Source of the DNA: Asterias rubens | Taxonomy: Eukaryota; Echinodermata; Asteroidea; Forcipulatida; Asteriidae | Length of the DNA stretch: 64,000 nucleotides | Reading direction: 5' to 3' | Assembly: GCF_902459465.1 (NCBI RefSeq) | Contig: NC_047082.1 | Span: 8,039,407-8,103,406 of the forward strand | In this document: positions 1-12,400 of the stretch, one piece after another | How the letters are laid out: each line of letters begins with the position of its first letter | Numbering within the stretch: position 1 is the stretch's first letter | Program-made: the position numbers and the translations under genes | The notes under the pieces: generated by a model | Told to the model about the DNA's origin: nothing | The model's database searches: none | What the model saw: the letters and a program-made list of their open reading frames with translations, nothing else

Positions 1-168
1 GAAAGCAAAAATATTTGTACAAGGGTGTTTTTTCTTTCATTATTCTCTTGCAACTTCAATGACCAATTGAGTCAAAATTTTCACGGATTTGTTTTTGTAT
101 GTTCATGTTGGGATACAGCAATTAAAAACTCTGGTCTTTGACAGTTACCAAAGGTGTCCAGTGCCTTT
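1..168. repeat. Truncated MITE, family A
   Basis: This is the end of a roughly 350-bp non-coding repeat that occurs at least three more times in the window (near 15908, 49631 and 57046). It ends with the family's terminal GTGTCCAGTGCCTTT, preceded by a 'GTCTTTGACAGTTACCAA' segment that matches the other copies. The left part lies outside the window. It has no coding capacity. Confidence 0.7.
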
Positions 169-989
169 AACATGACAAAGTTCCATTTGAAAGTAAACTG
201 CCAGTAAGTATTTGTTTGTCCCACTGACTCTGTCTTTATTGTGCATAACAAAACTGGTCACCATTGTGGTTGCCCAAACCCCTATATATCCTTGACAAAT
301 ACCATTTTATTTTATTAATAAGAATTATTGAAATACTTACACTCAAGCCAATCACCAGGTACAGCCTAGATGCATTTTTCTGGTAATAAACACACAAACA
401 AACAAGTCATTATACTTGGATGCATAGGTGAAATGGAAGAGCAAGATTTTAAAAAGTGATTATAATTCTGTGACTCACAAGTACAATGCACTTCCAAAAT
501 GCATTAAGTATTTATCATAATATTATACTGACACAAAGACCCTCATCAGTTTTTTTTCTTCACAATATAAACACAAATTAGACTCGGGAATGACGTCCAC
601 CCTCACTCTGAGCATTCTCGACCATCTTCAATCAATAAATGAAGTCTAAATGAAAAACCCTCTATTCCTAATTATGAAATTAGTTCCTGGGACAAGTTGT
701 GTGACCATATTGCTGTGGCAAATTTTATTAAACTGTGTCAATATAGGAATTTACCTTATTCTGGTCCCCTCCATTTTCATCAATGTGCATACCACTTGGC
801 ATGGTAGAAGTCAACCAACCTGATGATTAAATCCAATAGGCATACTTTTTAATAAATAAAAAAAACAATAAAACAATAATTTCCCTTTAGGCCAGACCTT
901 CCACTCCCTACCACACTTTCATTTATCAAATAATAAACCACACTTGTCAATAGTAATACAAACCACTGGAGGGCCACATACCGTGGCCC

Positions 990-1176
990 AATTTCATAAA
1001 ACTGTTAAGCAGAAAATACTGCTTGACAAATTTCTTTGCTAAGCAAAAATTGAGTGGGGCACCAGTCACAACAATATAAACCTAATAAAATGTTGGCATG
1101 GTAACCTGTTTCTGTTAAGCAATACTCTTCTGTGCTTAGCAAGTATTTGTGCTTACAGCCTTTATGAAATTGGGCA
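990..1176. repeat. Foldback element, family C
   Basis: The ends are inverted copies of each other: it starts with GGCCCAATTTCATAAAACTG and ends with TTTATGAAATTGGGC. The interior has mirrored 'TGCTTAGCA' type words. Related copies occur at 12116-12360, 36100-36303 and 59988-60170. This is the most frequent dispersed family in the window and has no open frame of interest. Confidence 0.75.
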
Positions 1177-2481
1177 TAGTAGTGGCTAGGACCATGGCAT
1201 ACCGTGCACTTACTGGTTGCCACCCACCAATGGTACTCTGTTCAGTCATACACCAATCTAAACTATCAATAAATGATAACGTATGTTAATAACACTAAGC
1301 AACTTGTTATAAAGTATCTACAACTTACCCTACACTTAAGTCTACAAGATGTGTTTGACCTGTATTAGTCGGCAATGACCTGCAACGAGAAACTTTAAAA
1401 AGTGAGGAGGCAATTTTGTTATTTTCAAATTCAATAACGTTATCGGAAATACCCAAGAATGATTAAGCTTAAACTGTACTACACTTTATTAAAAACAACT
1501 GCATAAACACACCTATGACCTCACTTATGATAAAAAAAACCCGGCTAAACCAACATTCGAGATCAGCTGGATAATCGTACAAGTCAATAAACCGTTTTTT
1601 TTTATGTGTTTCGATATTGATATTAAAGTACCTTTGGGAGGGCTTTACGATAAGTAAATATAAGCATTGATAAGACATAGGGGCAAACCACCCATAGAAG
1701 GCCACTTCATTTATATAAATGAATTGTTTACAAAACTTGAACATACTTTTTTTAAAAGTCTTTTTGGTCAAGTGATGATAGTTTTTTACGTGTCACCGTT
1801 GTTTGATATCAATGTACATCAAGACTCTCAAAGTTTAATAATAATAAAAAAATAACTAGTTCTTATATAGAGCATTTTACAATAACCGTATCAATGCGCT
1901 TTACCTTTGTTATTGCCTCAAAAATTTGGGAGTTAATTTATTTAAAATTTTCCCCACACTTAAGCATTTAACCTTTTTTTAAGATTAAAATTCAGCATTT
2001 ATTTCCATCAAATTAGTAGTAATCTAAAGACATGACTTACAGTTGTTTTTTTTTTCTTTCTTTTTTCTTATTTTTTATGCAAGTTAACCCAAAACAAGGC
2101 TAAAAGCCACTCAAGGTAAAGGGCTACAAGGAAGAAAAAACATAGTAATGCAGAAACTCAGTGGAGCTGAAGGTAGGAATTGATATTCCTCTTGAAATAC
2201 CTGGGACAATTTAAATTAAACTGAATTTAAATATATTTTGTAATCCATATTTTTACGACTGTATTTTCTCTTTTATTACAAACAAAAACCACAAACATAA
2301 ATTTTAACAGCTGAAAAAATAACTAAAAGAGAAGTAAAAAATCTGACAACAAACCAAAAGAAATCAAACTAAAACAAAATCAAAACAGGGATTAGGGAAA
2401 GTTAACAAGATTTATTCATAGTATTCTACGCCAAAAAGGCAATCTGCAAAATCAGGATATGTTAAACAATCATCCACCATG

Positions 2482-2529
2482 GGCCATTGTTCTCCATATT
2501 GGACATGTCCAATATGGAGAACAATGGCC
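2482..2529. repeat. Perfect 48-bp palindrome
   Basis: Two 24-base arms are exact reverse complements with no spacer. The left arm begins GGCCATTGTTCTCCATATTG and the centre is GGACATGTCC. Such a loop-free perfect arm pair must be recent or actively maintained. It could be a tiny foldback insertion or the ends of a deleted MITE. Confidence 0.9.
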
Positions 2530-3836
2530 TAGGACTGCAAAATATTCTTAGGTCACATTCAATTAGTAAAAAGTAAATTAATACAAAATTGAGACTCATA
2601 CAAAAGAAGATGTATTAGTAAATGAAGACTTTTAAGAAGTAAGAAAGTTTCTTGTGCACATCCGCAATCAAGGGTACACATTTTGCTTGTGTCCATTTTC
2701 TGAACAACAGTTTCAAACCACTGTAGCAGTTGTCTCGATGTTATTTATTTATCAATATTAACAATCGCTGCCTCAATGATGAATACAAAGTTCTTGAGTT
2801 TGTCAAATACAAGATCTGCAAAGAGTTACTCAATACTTATCTGTTGTTTATTTTAGCCTTTGAGAAAGACTCTGCTAGGGTCGAAACGTCAGGCCATTAA
2901 CTATTTTTTGCATTTATACTCTCGGTCCATTTGGTTGGAAAGTTGTTTGCAACAGCTAATTCTATTTTCTCGTTTATTTGGTGTCTAACAAAGTGTTATC
3001 ATGGTTGTGGCTGTGCAATGAACAATAATACAGTACCACACAGGTAACGATAGCCACCCTGATAAAAACAAATTTTAAAAAAGACATAAGAAATTAAGCA
3101 CTTATTCCGTTAATGTCGTCTCTAATGACCAAATTAACTGTTCAAAGACAGGTGGAAAATACACTTAGTTATTTTAACAAAGAAATAAAATAGCAATGTT
3201 CTTTCACAATACCTCGTCGAGCAATCTTAGCAAACAACCAAAAGTGTGCTGTAAACAAATCTCAATGTAAAGTTGAAGTGAATGTTATTAATCTGTTTAA
3301 ATGGTTTAAATTTATTTTCAATTTTTTTTTTTTTTTTTTTTATTATTATTATATATTTTTTTTTTAGGGGGGGGGGAGAAATTATATGAATTTTCGACTA
3401 AAATGTTGGTTTAAATGAATTTTAATAACCAAGAGTTCTGGGTGTGCAGATTTTACACTACATTTTTAATTGGAAAGTTATTTTAAAAGTAGAATACAAG
3501 GATTCACATAAATATCCCTTGAAATTGTGTGGTGGTTGTGTAATTTCATGATAGAACGTGGTCCCATATTTTGTGTAACAAATTTTTAGACTCCACCAAA
3601 TGGCCGACTTTATGTTCTGCGGGCTACAACACATTGTGTAAGAACAAGAATTTTTCTAAAAATACATAAACTTAGTTTCCATTTGCACATAAGAATAGAA
3701 AATTCATTTAAAACAATAAAAAAAGGTGTTTAGTGCATGAATAACTCTTACAAAGGACAATATTCCAAACAGGAAGATTTTGAGAGATTTGAATTCAAAG
3801 TGCTCATTTAACAAAGATGTAATTGTGATTCTCTAT

Positions 3837-6453
3837 TTACATACTATGTTGCAACCTCCACTGTGAGAAGACTTCCTTTACAGAAATAATCAAAGTCCTT
3901 GCCCGAATCGACTCGTATTGTTCAACATCAGAGTAAAATCGAAGACCAGTCAAAAGCTCAACATCTTTGACTTTAGCGGTGTGGGTTTCTACAAAGTCCG
4001 GTGTCATCTGAGCAAAATATCAAATAAAAAATGCATATCCAAATTATTTTTGCTGAATTGTTATTAAATATTGCCTCTCACATGAACTTAATCACTCTCA
4101 CAAGCCCAAGGAAGAATGTGAACAAGTCTTGCATCCAGATTACCAGCCAAAGTATCATGATATTGGGCCCTCAGAAATGCAAATGAGTGCTGTTTTAAAT
4201 CAAATCAATGAAATAAAAATTAACTGAAGAAAATAAATTATTTATATGTTAGGTATACAAATCAGGTTTGAAAAAGAAAGTGCTTCAATTGTCATACAAT
4301 TGCATTTCATTAAACTTGAAGATTTGAATCTGATTTGGGTTACCCTAAATATTGATGAAACTTAACATATAGCGCAAGTATCCGCCTAAAAAAAGGGTGT
4401 TGGTGGAGGAAAACACACATAAATAGGTAGCCTATAGTAGCTAAGAAACTAAGGCTGTATCTGACTAAGCAGCTACGGCTACGGCTATGACTGTTGCTAA
4501 GGGTGTTGTCAAGGATATTATACTATGTTGATAGGGCAATCCAGCCTTAGCCGTTGCTGCCAATTCAGACATGGCTTTAACTAAACAATGTTTACCTGAC
4601 AAGTCTGAATGCCGTCTTTGTTTTGAAAGATGAATGCCAACGGGTCTGGTTTGCAGTCCGTCGTGCCGATTGCTTGACCCCCTCGACAGCGATTAATCAC
4701 ACAAAAGAAGTGTGTCGGTATAAATGTATCTTCAAGTTTAGATCTGCAAATTAAAAAAAATAAATAAACAAAAAGTGCTCTCCAATTTCATTGTTGCAAC
4801 TAGTGCCCCATAAGTTTGCTAAGCGTTTTTTTCTGCTAAGCAGCTTTATACAAAATTGCTCCAGATCTCCACAGATGGAATTATTTAAGATACCACAACA
4901 TATTTATATATAAAAAAATAATAAAAAAATTATTTCACAAGAGCGACAAAATATTTTCTGTTTAAAAACAAAATGAAGTTTCCTGAAAAAAAGTTGTTCC
5001 TACCCATGTGCGGTGAGAACCTCCATGGAATCTCTGAGTCCATCCATATCATAATCAAAAATTGGTCCAGTGACCACATTGATGCCGTTGTACTCATTAG
5101 CCCATAGGGGCAGGTGGACATCCAAAACCCCACTCCAAAGATCTGTTCAACAATCAAAAATAAATAACCATGATGGAAGATTTTCCGTTGATAAACATGC
5201 ATTATTATAATATCAAGGGTTCAGTGCTAAAACGTCATAATTTTTTCCTATTTTTATCAGTCAAAGCAAACATAAGGCTGGAAGAAAAATGAAAACTGGG
5301 GAATTGTTAGCACATATGAGCAATATTGAGGTTGGCCGTTATTTTGGTTTGATGGAAAGATTGTTACCTTTTATGAACCCAGAGAACTGTGGGACCATGT
5401 TTGATGTAATGAGAGCGTCCATCTTAGCATCAAGAGAGCTGGTTAGACCTGAAATTAGTAGAAAATGTTATTATTACTATTTATTATTATTACTAAAAAG
5501 ATTTGTCAAGTGCATTTCGAAAAGGAGTATTGTGCTGGCTAACTGCAACCATGCCTCGTGTGAGCGCAAGGTACTAGTTTATAGCTAAGTCCTTTTCTCA
5601 AGCTAACCCCCTGCTGTGAATATATAGCAGTGAAGTTAGCTACTCCTGTGAACATGCCAATACAATGCTCAATTTATGATAGATGATTTTGATTCAAACC
5701 TGGTGAGTACAAGTGTCCATTGGTCATGTTTGCCCATTCTCCAGTCGCCATGTCATAATCGTTACAGCTTGGTGTCTTAGCTGCCGGGATGCGAACATCA
5801 GCGCGAGAACAATTGCTGAATACCGGTGCTACACTGGTACCCTGAAAGGGAGATAGAGATAGGATGATAGAGATAGGCTGTGGCCAAGCGGTTAAGAGCA
5901 CTGGACTCCAGATCCAGTCATGAAATTGGGCCCTGCCATGACATTTGTGTTTCCAAACAAGACACATTGCTTTGGTTTCATACCAGACTGTACTGCTAAC
6001 TGAACTATCTTTGCGATTACTTTTTTAACTGTTTGTAAAAACTACACCAGTTAGGCCTACATGTACATGCATAATAAATGATTGGTAGTGATCAAAAAGA
6101 TTAACTGAAAATGTTTAATGAAAAATCTAATAACTTAGCAGAACCCAATGCCATGAGAAATATTTGCATTCTAAATACTGTAATATAATTAAGAAAATAT
6201 TCTCCAGTAGTGAAAATAACCACCTAAATAAATTAAGATTAAATCCAACCAAAAATAAAAACTTTAAAAAAAATACAATAACTCCATGATAAACTTACGT
6301 TGTGCTTCTCCATTGTGAATGTCGCATAAAGAGGCATTTTCAAATCATGACTGTAGGTCGTAACATAGTCAGTTTGAGTCAATTCACAGAAGTCGGTCTT
6401 GAAGTTAATCTGTGGCATTCCAAATGGGGAATGTTTCATGTGGGAAGCCGATT
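3837..6453 (-). other. ENPP nuclease-like domain exons
   Basis: The last five exons encode the catalytically inactive nuclease-like domain that is found in ENPP1-3 but not in ENPP4-7. The EF-hand-like calcium loop DYDMDGLRD is at residues 707-715, and [12 protein letters not shown] and [11 protein letters not shown] mark the C-terminal part. This places the gene in the ENPP1/2/3 branch even though its N-terminus lacks somatomedin-B repeats. Confidence 0.9.
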
Positions 6454-9400
6454 CTAGATTTGACAGAAGAGAAAGCCACAAAAAATTAGCCTCGGATAAT
6501 TGACTGGTGAAACTCTAAGACATAGCCAGGTTTTTGTGTCAATTCACAGAAGTTTTTAGCATTTGATACGTTAGAAGTCAATTCTATTTAACAGAAGAAA
6601 TAAGTATACTTACAAACTCTCGATTAATTGACTGGTGATACTATACATTTTATCGCCTTCCAAAACACATTTTCGTTGGTGATTTATTTTCTTGTGGTTT
6701 TTCTTTCCCTTAGCAGGAATTGTTGTAAAATAACTGCTTAAGCAGCTCTATGAATCAGGGCCAGATGAATGTACTTACTCTGAGTGTCAGTTAGTTTCAA
6801 CTGCTCATCAAAATCTGCAATTGATTTGACTGTTCCAGCCTGCATATAAATAACAAACAATGTCAACATTTATAAAAACAGTAGAAAATACCTTAACAAC
6901 GAGAGTTCTTTCTGAGAGGCTTTTCAGAGATGCAACAATTAGACAGCATCCCTTTTTACTGGGAAGCACATTTCTTCAAATTGTTGGGCTTTTTAATATA
7001 ATTTTGTTCAAGTCCACTGAACAATAAATATTCATAAAAATTTAAAACAGAAGCACTTTGATATGCCCTTCAGGCTTTGATAAAGCGCTATATAATTAAT
7101 TAATTAATTATTAAAATTAAATTATAAAATTAAATTAAATTATAAAAATCCATACTATTGTTATTATAAAGGAAACAGCAAAAAAGTTACTTTAAAAACA
7201 AAGAATTGTTCTCACCGGTAGAGTGTCACACATACACATGGACATGTCATCAGTGATTCTATCGTCATATTCCAGTCCTGATGAGGGGAAAGGACACACG
7301 AGTGACATAGAGACATTAGTGTCATCTCTTGGAGGCAGTGATGGAAGGTCACGAAGCATGTGATGGAGGCTGCCAGCTTCACCGTCATTGGGCGGAGGAG
7401 TGACACCAATAACGTCTAGACAAAAAACACCAGAGAGGGTTAGTAGTGTTGGAGGCATTGCATGGTGAGGTATCAATATATATTGGGTTTGCGGTAACAC
7501 CATGTGTGTGTCTACTTGCCAGGTAGAGTTTGTTCTTAGAGAACTGTCTTTCTTTATTCTACTACCGCAGAGTAGATTTATCGGATGTTCGGTAGACTTC
7601 TCAGTTCTGAAAAGAACTGTCCAGCTTTTTAACTACCACCCGGGCGGAAGGTATAGAAAATTGGCTGGGACTACTACTTTAGCTTATAGGATCGTAATTA
7701 ACTGCACTACCACGGAGTCAGTTCTTGAATTGGTCTCAACGTCTTGAGTAGCTTGGTCTATTCATCGTCAGGAGACGTCAGGAGAGAGGTTAGTAGGATT
7801 TGAAACTTTGCATGGTGGAAGTACAATGTGGAAAGGGTTTGTGGTAACACCATGTAATGACTATCTCTGAATGAGTTGGGGGGTGGTTCTGAAAAGAACC
7901 GCTGGTTTCAACTCAACAGTTTGCTCTGATCGTTTTCTTGGGAAAGGAGAGAGGCTGTTTTATTAATAACAATATATAATGATAATAAAATCTTACATAG
8001 TGCAGAATCCGCAATAAAAGGCGCCCATCAGTGGAATTTCAAAATAAAAAACTCACTTTGTTTTTGTTTACAAAGCTAAAGAAAGTATAAAGATATAAAT
8101 ATTTTTTTTTTCAACAAAGTGAAATAAGTCTTTGTAAATCAGAAAGATTTTGACCAACCCCTTACAACTGATAACACACCCTATAAACAAGGCCCTCCTT
8201 TGGGCAAAATGAGGCAGATCATTGGACGATTTTTGTGTTTGGTGCGTCAAAACCTGTGCTTGACAACAGCATATTAGCAGCGTTGTGCATTATGGAAGAG
8301 TTTATAGTGTTAACAGCAAATAATAATGTGCTGTCCCTAACATTACCTATTAACATTCAGTGAAATATCGGTTTGTATGGGTAAAAGCCAAAATGAATAT
8401 TCTTTATCCCCGATGCAAATTTAACATCTATTAAATTGTATACTTACCACACATCAGATTCATCAACTCTATGTTATGGAACGGTTCCACTTCATAATTG
8501 CCTTTAAATGAAGGACCATAGGCAAGAAACACGGCCTGTTTGAAGAAAAATTTTGAAAATTGAATTGGTGCCAGTCAGAAGCTTAACCTGTCACCTGTAA
8601 CTGTTGTTTAGACCGGGATCACACCCAAGGTTTTGATCTGGAAGCAGCAGCAGAGGAAAATCCTTAACAGGCTGCGACTTTTTATTTCAAATATCAACCA
8701 GGAGGGAATCTCTGCCCAGTTAAATTGTTTAACAAAATATTGACTTCAATCAATCCTGGGATGACATTCCAGTTTACTGCAAATGTACGAAAATGTGTGC
8801 TTTCAGATGCTTGATTTTGAGACCTCAAATCTAATTCTGAGGTCTCAAAATCAAATTTGTCGAAAATGTTATTCTTTCTCAATGTTTTGCCATTCTTCTG
8901 TATTTATTTTGGGAGCAGTTATTATTTATCAAACCATTCATTTGTAGGGTTTCTTCGTACTCATGAGAGGCGGGGGGAGCCAAGAGACAACAAGGGTTTT
9001 CCCACCCCCTGCACCCATTATGTCACTGATCATACTTACCCTCATATGATCAGATTTTGCATTGTCATAACCATGTCCTCCGCCTGCACAACCTCCTGAT
9101 GGTCCACTGTAATAAAAATTAGATAATAGGATAATTATTACAGCACTCTGGAAAGTACCGGGTATAAAGTTCTTAATACACATTGGTGTAAGCGTAGAAA
9201 GCAATTTGTATTCTTTATCCTTGACTAAAAAATGACATTTTTATTTAACTTTGATGGTCTTACTTGGAGATGGTGTAACTTTGATCAACTGCAATAAGTG
9301 TGTCTTCAATGCGCACATTATTCATGTAATGCCATCGCTTTGGGGTGTCCTCTTTTACATATGCCACAGAACCTGGACTGATGCACTGCCAACAAGAAAA

Positions 9401-12400
9401 TCAAATAATTATCTAAAAACATCAATTGTCTGGTTCATTGCGTCAAGGTTAACAAACTGAGCTCAACTGGGAGCATTTAGTCCATCGAAAAACAAACTAA
9501 GTAACAAATATTTAAAATTAAAAGAAAAACATTTATGTTTGATGGCATAACTAGATTTACTATACCTCATACATTATGGGAAACAACTCATACCTATGGG
9601 AAACACTTTGAGAAACATTTAATCAGTCTAACCATTTAAGTTATCGTTTTAATACCAGATTATCCATTTCTAACATCTCATCCTTACAAAGACAAATGTC
9701 AACTTTCAAAATATGAAGACAAAAAAAATACACTAGTACAAAAAATCTCATTTATTGATAAATAAAAAATAAATAAAAATGTTTTACCTTGAGATGTTTC
9801 ACAATGTCTTCAGGCTCTTTGATGTCAGCTGTAAATAAATAAGAAATCTTTAAGAAATACATCAAGATAACATTACTTACAAGAAAGCATGCAGAAAGGT
9901 GAATGTCCCTAAAACCTCTTCGCAAAGGAAACAGTTTGACAAACAAATCCTTGCATTGAACGTTGGATCATACAACTGTGGTACCTGCCACTGTATATTC
10001 ACGTCACACAAAACAGCGGTAAAACTGTGTTCGTGCCACTGCTCCGTCCACAGCCAGCCAGGTTGGCACTGATGACACAAAAACAAAATTGTGATGTCAT
10101 TGACATCACAATTTTGTTTTTGTCATTCCACAAAGACTGCGCTCGGTGATAAATAGTAATACTACAGCATTTATAATTAAGGCGCAACTTACTGAAAAAA
10201 ACATTCAAAGGCGCCGGTCAGGAAGAAGAAAAAGATTAAGTTAAAGTATCGTCAAGATGTTGAAAAGCAAGCATGAACAAGTGTGTTTTAAGTTTCTGCT
10301 GGAAGAGAGTGATGTTGTGTATTTTGTCTGAGGTATTCTGGAAGTGAATTCCAGAGTCTAGGTGCTAGTATGTTGGAGAAGGCCCTGTCCCCGTAACTCA
10401 GTGACCATCTGGGGAAGTAATTTGGAGGACACAAACAAATTATTATTTGAAATTGCTGTTTTAAAGTTTATTTATTAAAACATCCAAAACACTCTAGACA
10501 AGCTAAGAGGTAAGTGAGAACCCTTAGTTGGTTTAAACCACCGACCCACCCTTAGGGAACACGTTTTGGATCACTGATCGCCATGTGGCCAACGATTCAG
10601 CTTAGCCACAGAAGTGGGGTTACTCACCCGAACTCTTTGAATCATATCTCATCATTGTCCCTCCTGAACTTCTTGAGTAGTAGTCTCCAGTGTTAATGAA
10701 CTAGTGGGAGTGAATAAAATAAGAAATTCAGGTAAATCTTAAAACTTTGCAGCCTAAAGGCCCGGTCCCACTGCAGCGATAACGAGAACGATAACGATAA
10801 CGACGCAAAGAGAACGCATTCCATTGGTTGAATGAGCATGTGCGTATTCCGCGTGGAGCAATTCAACCAATACAATGTGTTCTCTTTGCGTCGTGATCGT
10901 TATCGTTATCGCTGCAGCGTGACTCGGCCTTAATGGATATTTCAAAGAAGGAATTCCTCTTCAACTAACTCTTTCCTCAGCGGGGATCCCTTGTTAACTT
11001 GAGCACGGTTGTGAAACTTTACAAATTTAACTTTGTGTGAAAACGACATCTATGAAACAGAGTGAAATATTCTCAAATTTACTGACCTGTATGGACAGTA
11101 TAAACATTGTTGTCCTTTCACACGAGGTGCAATTTTGCGACCATGCTAAAATTAAGCAAAGGACCCTTGCTAAATTGCCGTCATGTGAAACAGGCATTAG
11201 TTAGTTTAAGGCAACCCGAAATGGCTCCAATACATCAAGAACAAAATATAAATAAAAAAAACAACATTTTCTTACTTCGCTAAGTACAATGTTAAGATCG
11301 CATGTGCGGTTAGACATGCCATGGTCAGCCAGGATGATAATGTTCGTGCAGTTCTCCATTTTTATCTCGGTAATAGCGTCCATTAAATCACGGATGAAGC
11401 TATCCACTGTCGTCAACATGGCATTGATCTGTTAAATAAAATCAAGATTAGAATTCAAGTAACTCTCTGAATGAAAAGTAAAACATGACTTCAATGGTTG
11501 ATAAATGATTGCTTCGGAATGGACCATTCAGTACGGGAATTAAATAATATAAAAATAAATGAAATACAAACCGTGTCAGAATTTGGACCATAATCGTGAC
11601 CAGTATGGTCAGGTTCATCGAAGTATAGAGTAATAAAGTCTGGCCTGAAAAATAAAATAAAAGGTGATTATTTTAGTACAAAGGCTGACCTACTTTTAAA
11701 AACTTTTTACACAATCGTTCTTATTTTTCTAAGGCGCATTATTGTATGAGTAGATGGACCTACCGGGTGTCACTTGGGTACTGCAGCCATTCTTTGATTT
11801 TGTTGATCTTTGTTTCCGGTGATGTGTTGCTAAATGGAGAGAAATTGAACATCAATCAAGTATCAACAACAAAAGTAATTACATTTTGAAGTTAATCAAC
11901 GGCATGGTCACACTAACAGGATTTGATCTTTTGTTTAATTGTCCAGAAAACTTTGAGAGCCATCTTTGTAAAGCGTTTCTTCAGTACGCTAAATGTGTTT
12001 TTTGACTGGATTACAAAATCAAGTCATAAACCACAAGGGGAACTGACTGGGAAAATTTTAAGTTATGTGTTGATAAAAAAATATTGACAAGAGCGTTATT
12101 TGAACCTGCGACATCTGGGCCCAATTTCATAGAGCTGCTAAGTACAAAAATTTGCTTAGCATGAAATTTCTGCCTCGATAAAAACAGGATTACCAACGAA
12201 ATTTCCAGATGATTTTCAGGATTCAGCAAACATCAGCTGAATACCAGTAACAAGCAAAATGCAACAAATGGAAATTTTGTTGGTAATCCTATTTTTATCA
12301 AGGAAGAAATTTCATGCTAAGCAAATTTGTGTGCTTAGCAGGTCTATGAATCTGGGCCCCGGTATAATGAGCCCGCACTCTACCAACTGAGCTATCCAAC

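Larger units (their letters stand above)
169..3836. other. Repeat-rich DNA downstream of the ENPP gene
   Basis: I see no gene here. The stretch lies 3' of the ENPP stop codon and part of it is probably ENPP 3' UTR, whose end I cannot place because AATAAA-like words are common in this AT-rich DNA. It holds a foldback element (990-1176), a perfect palindrome (2482-2529), a 'GGTCGAAACGTCAGGCCATTAA' type dispersed motif near 2879, and a T-run/G-run near 3325-3377. The longest open frames (up to 100 codons, 1469-1771) show no recognisable protein features. Confidence 0.6.

Noticed and set aside
1469-1771. 100-codon minus-strand open frame as a gene
   Set aside because: AT-rich, with no recognisable domain or splice context, and it overlaps another open frame on the plus strand.
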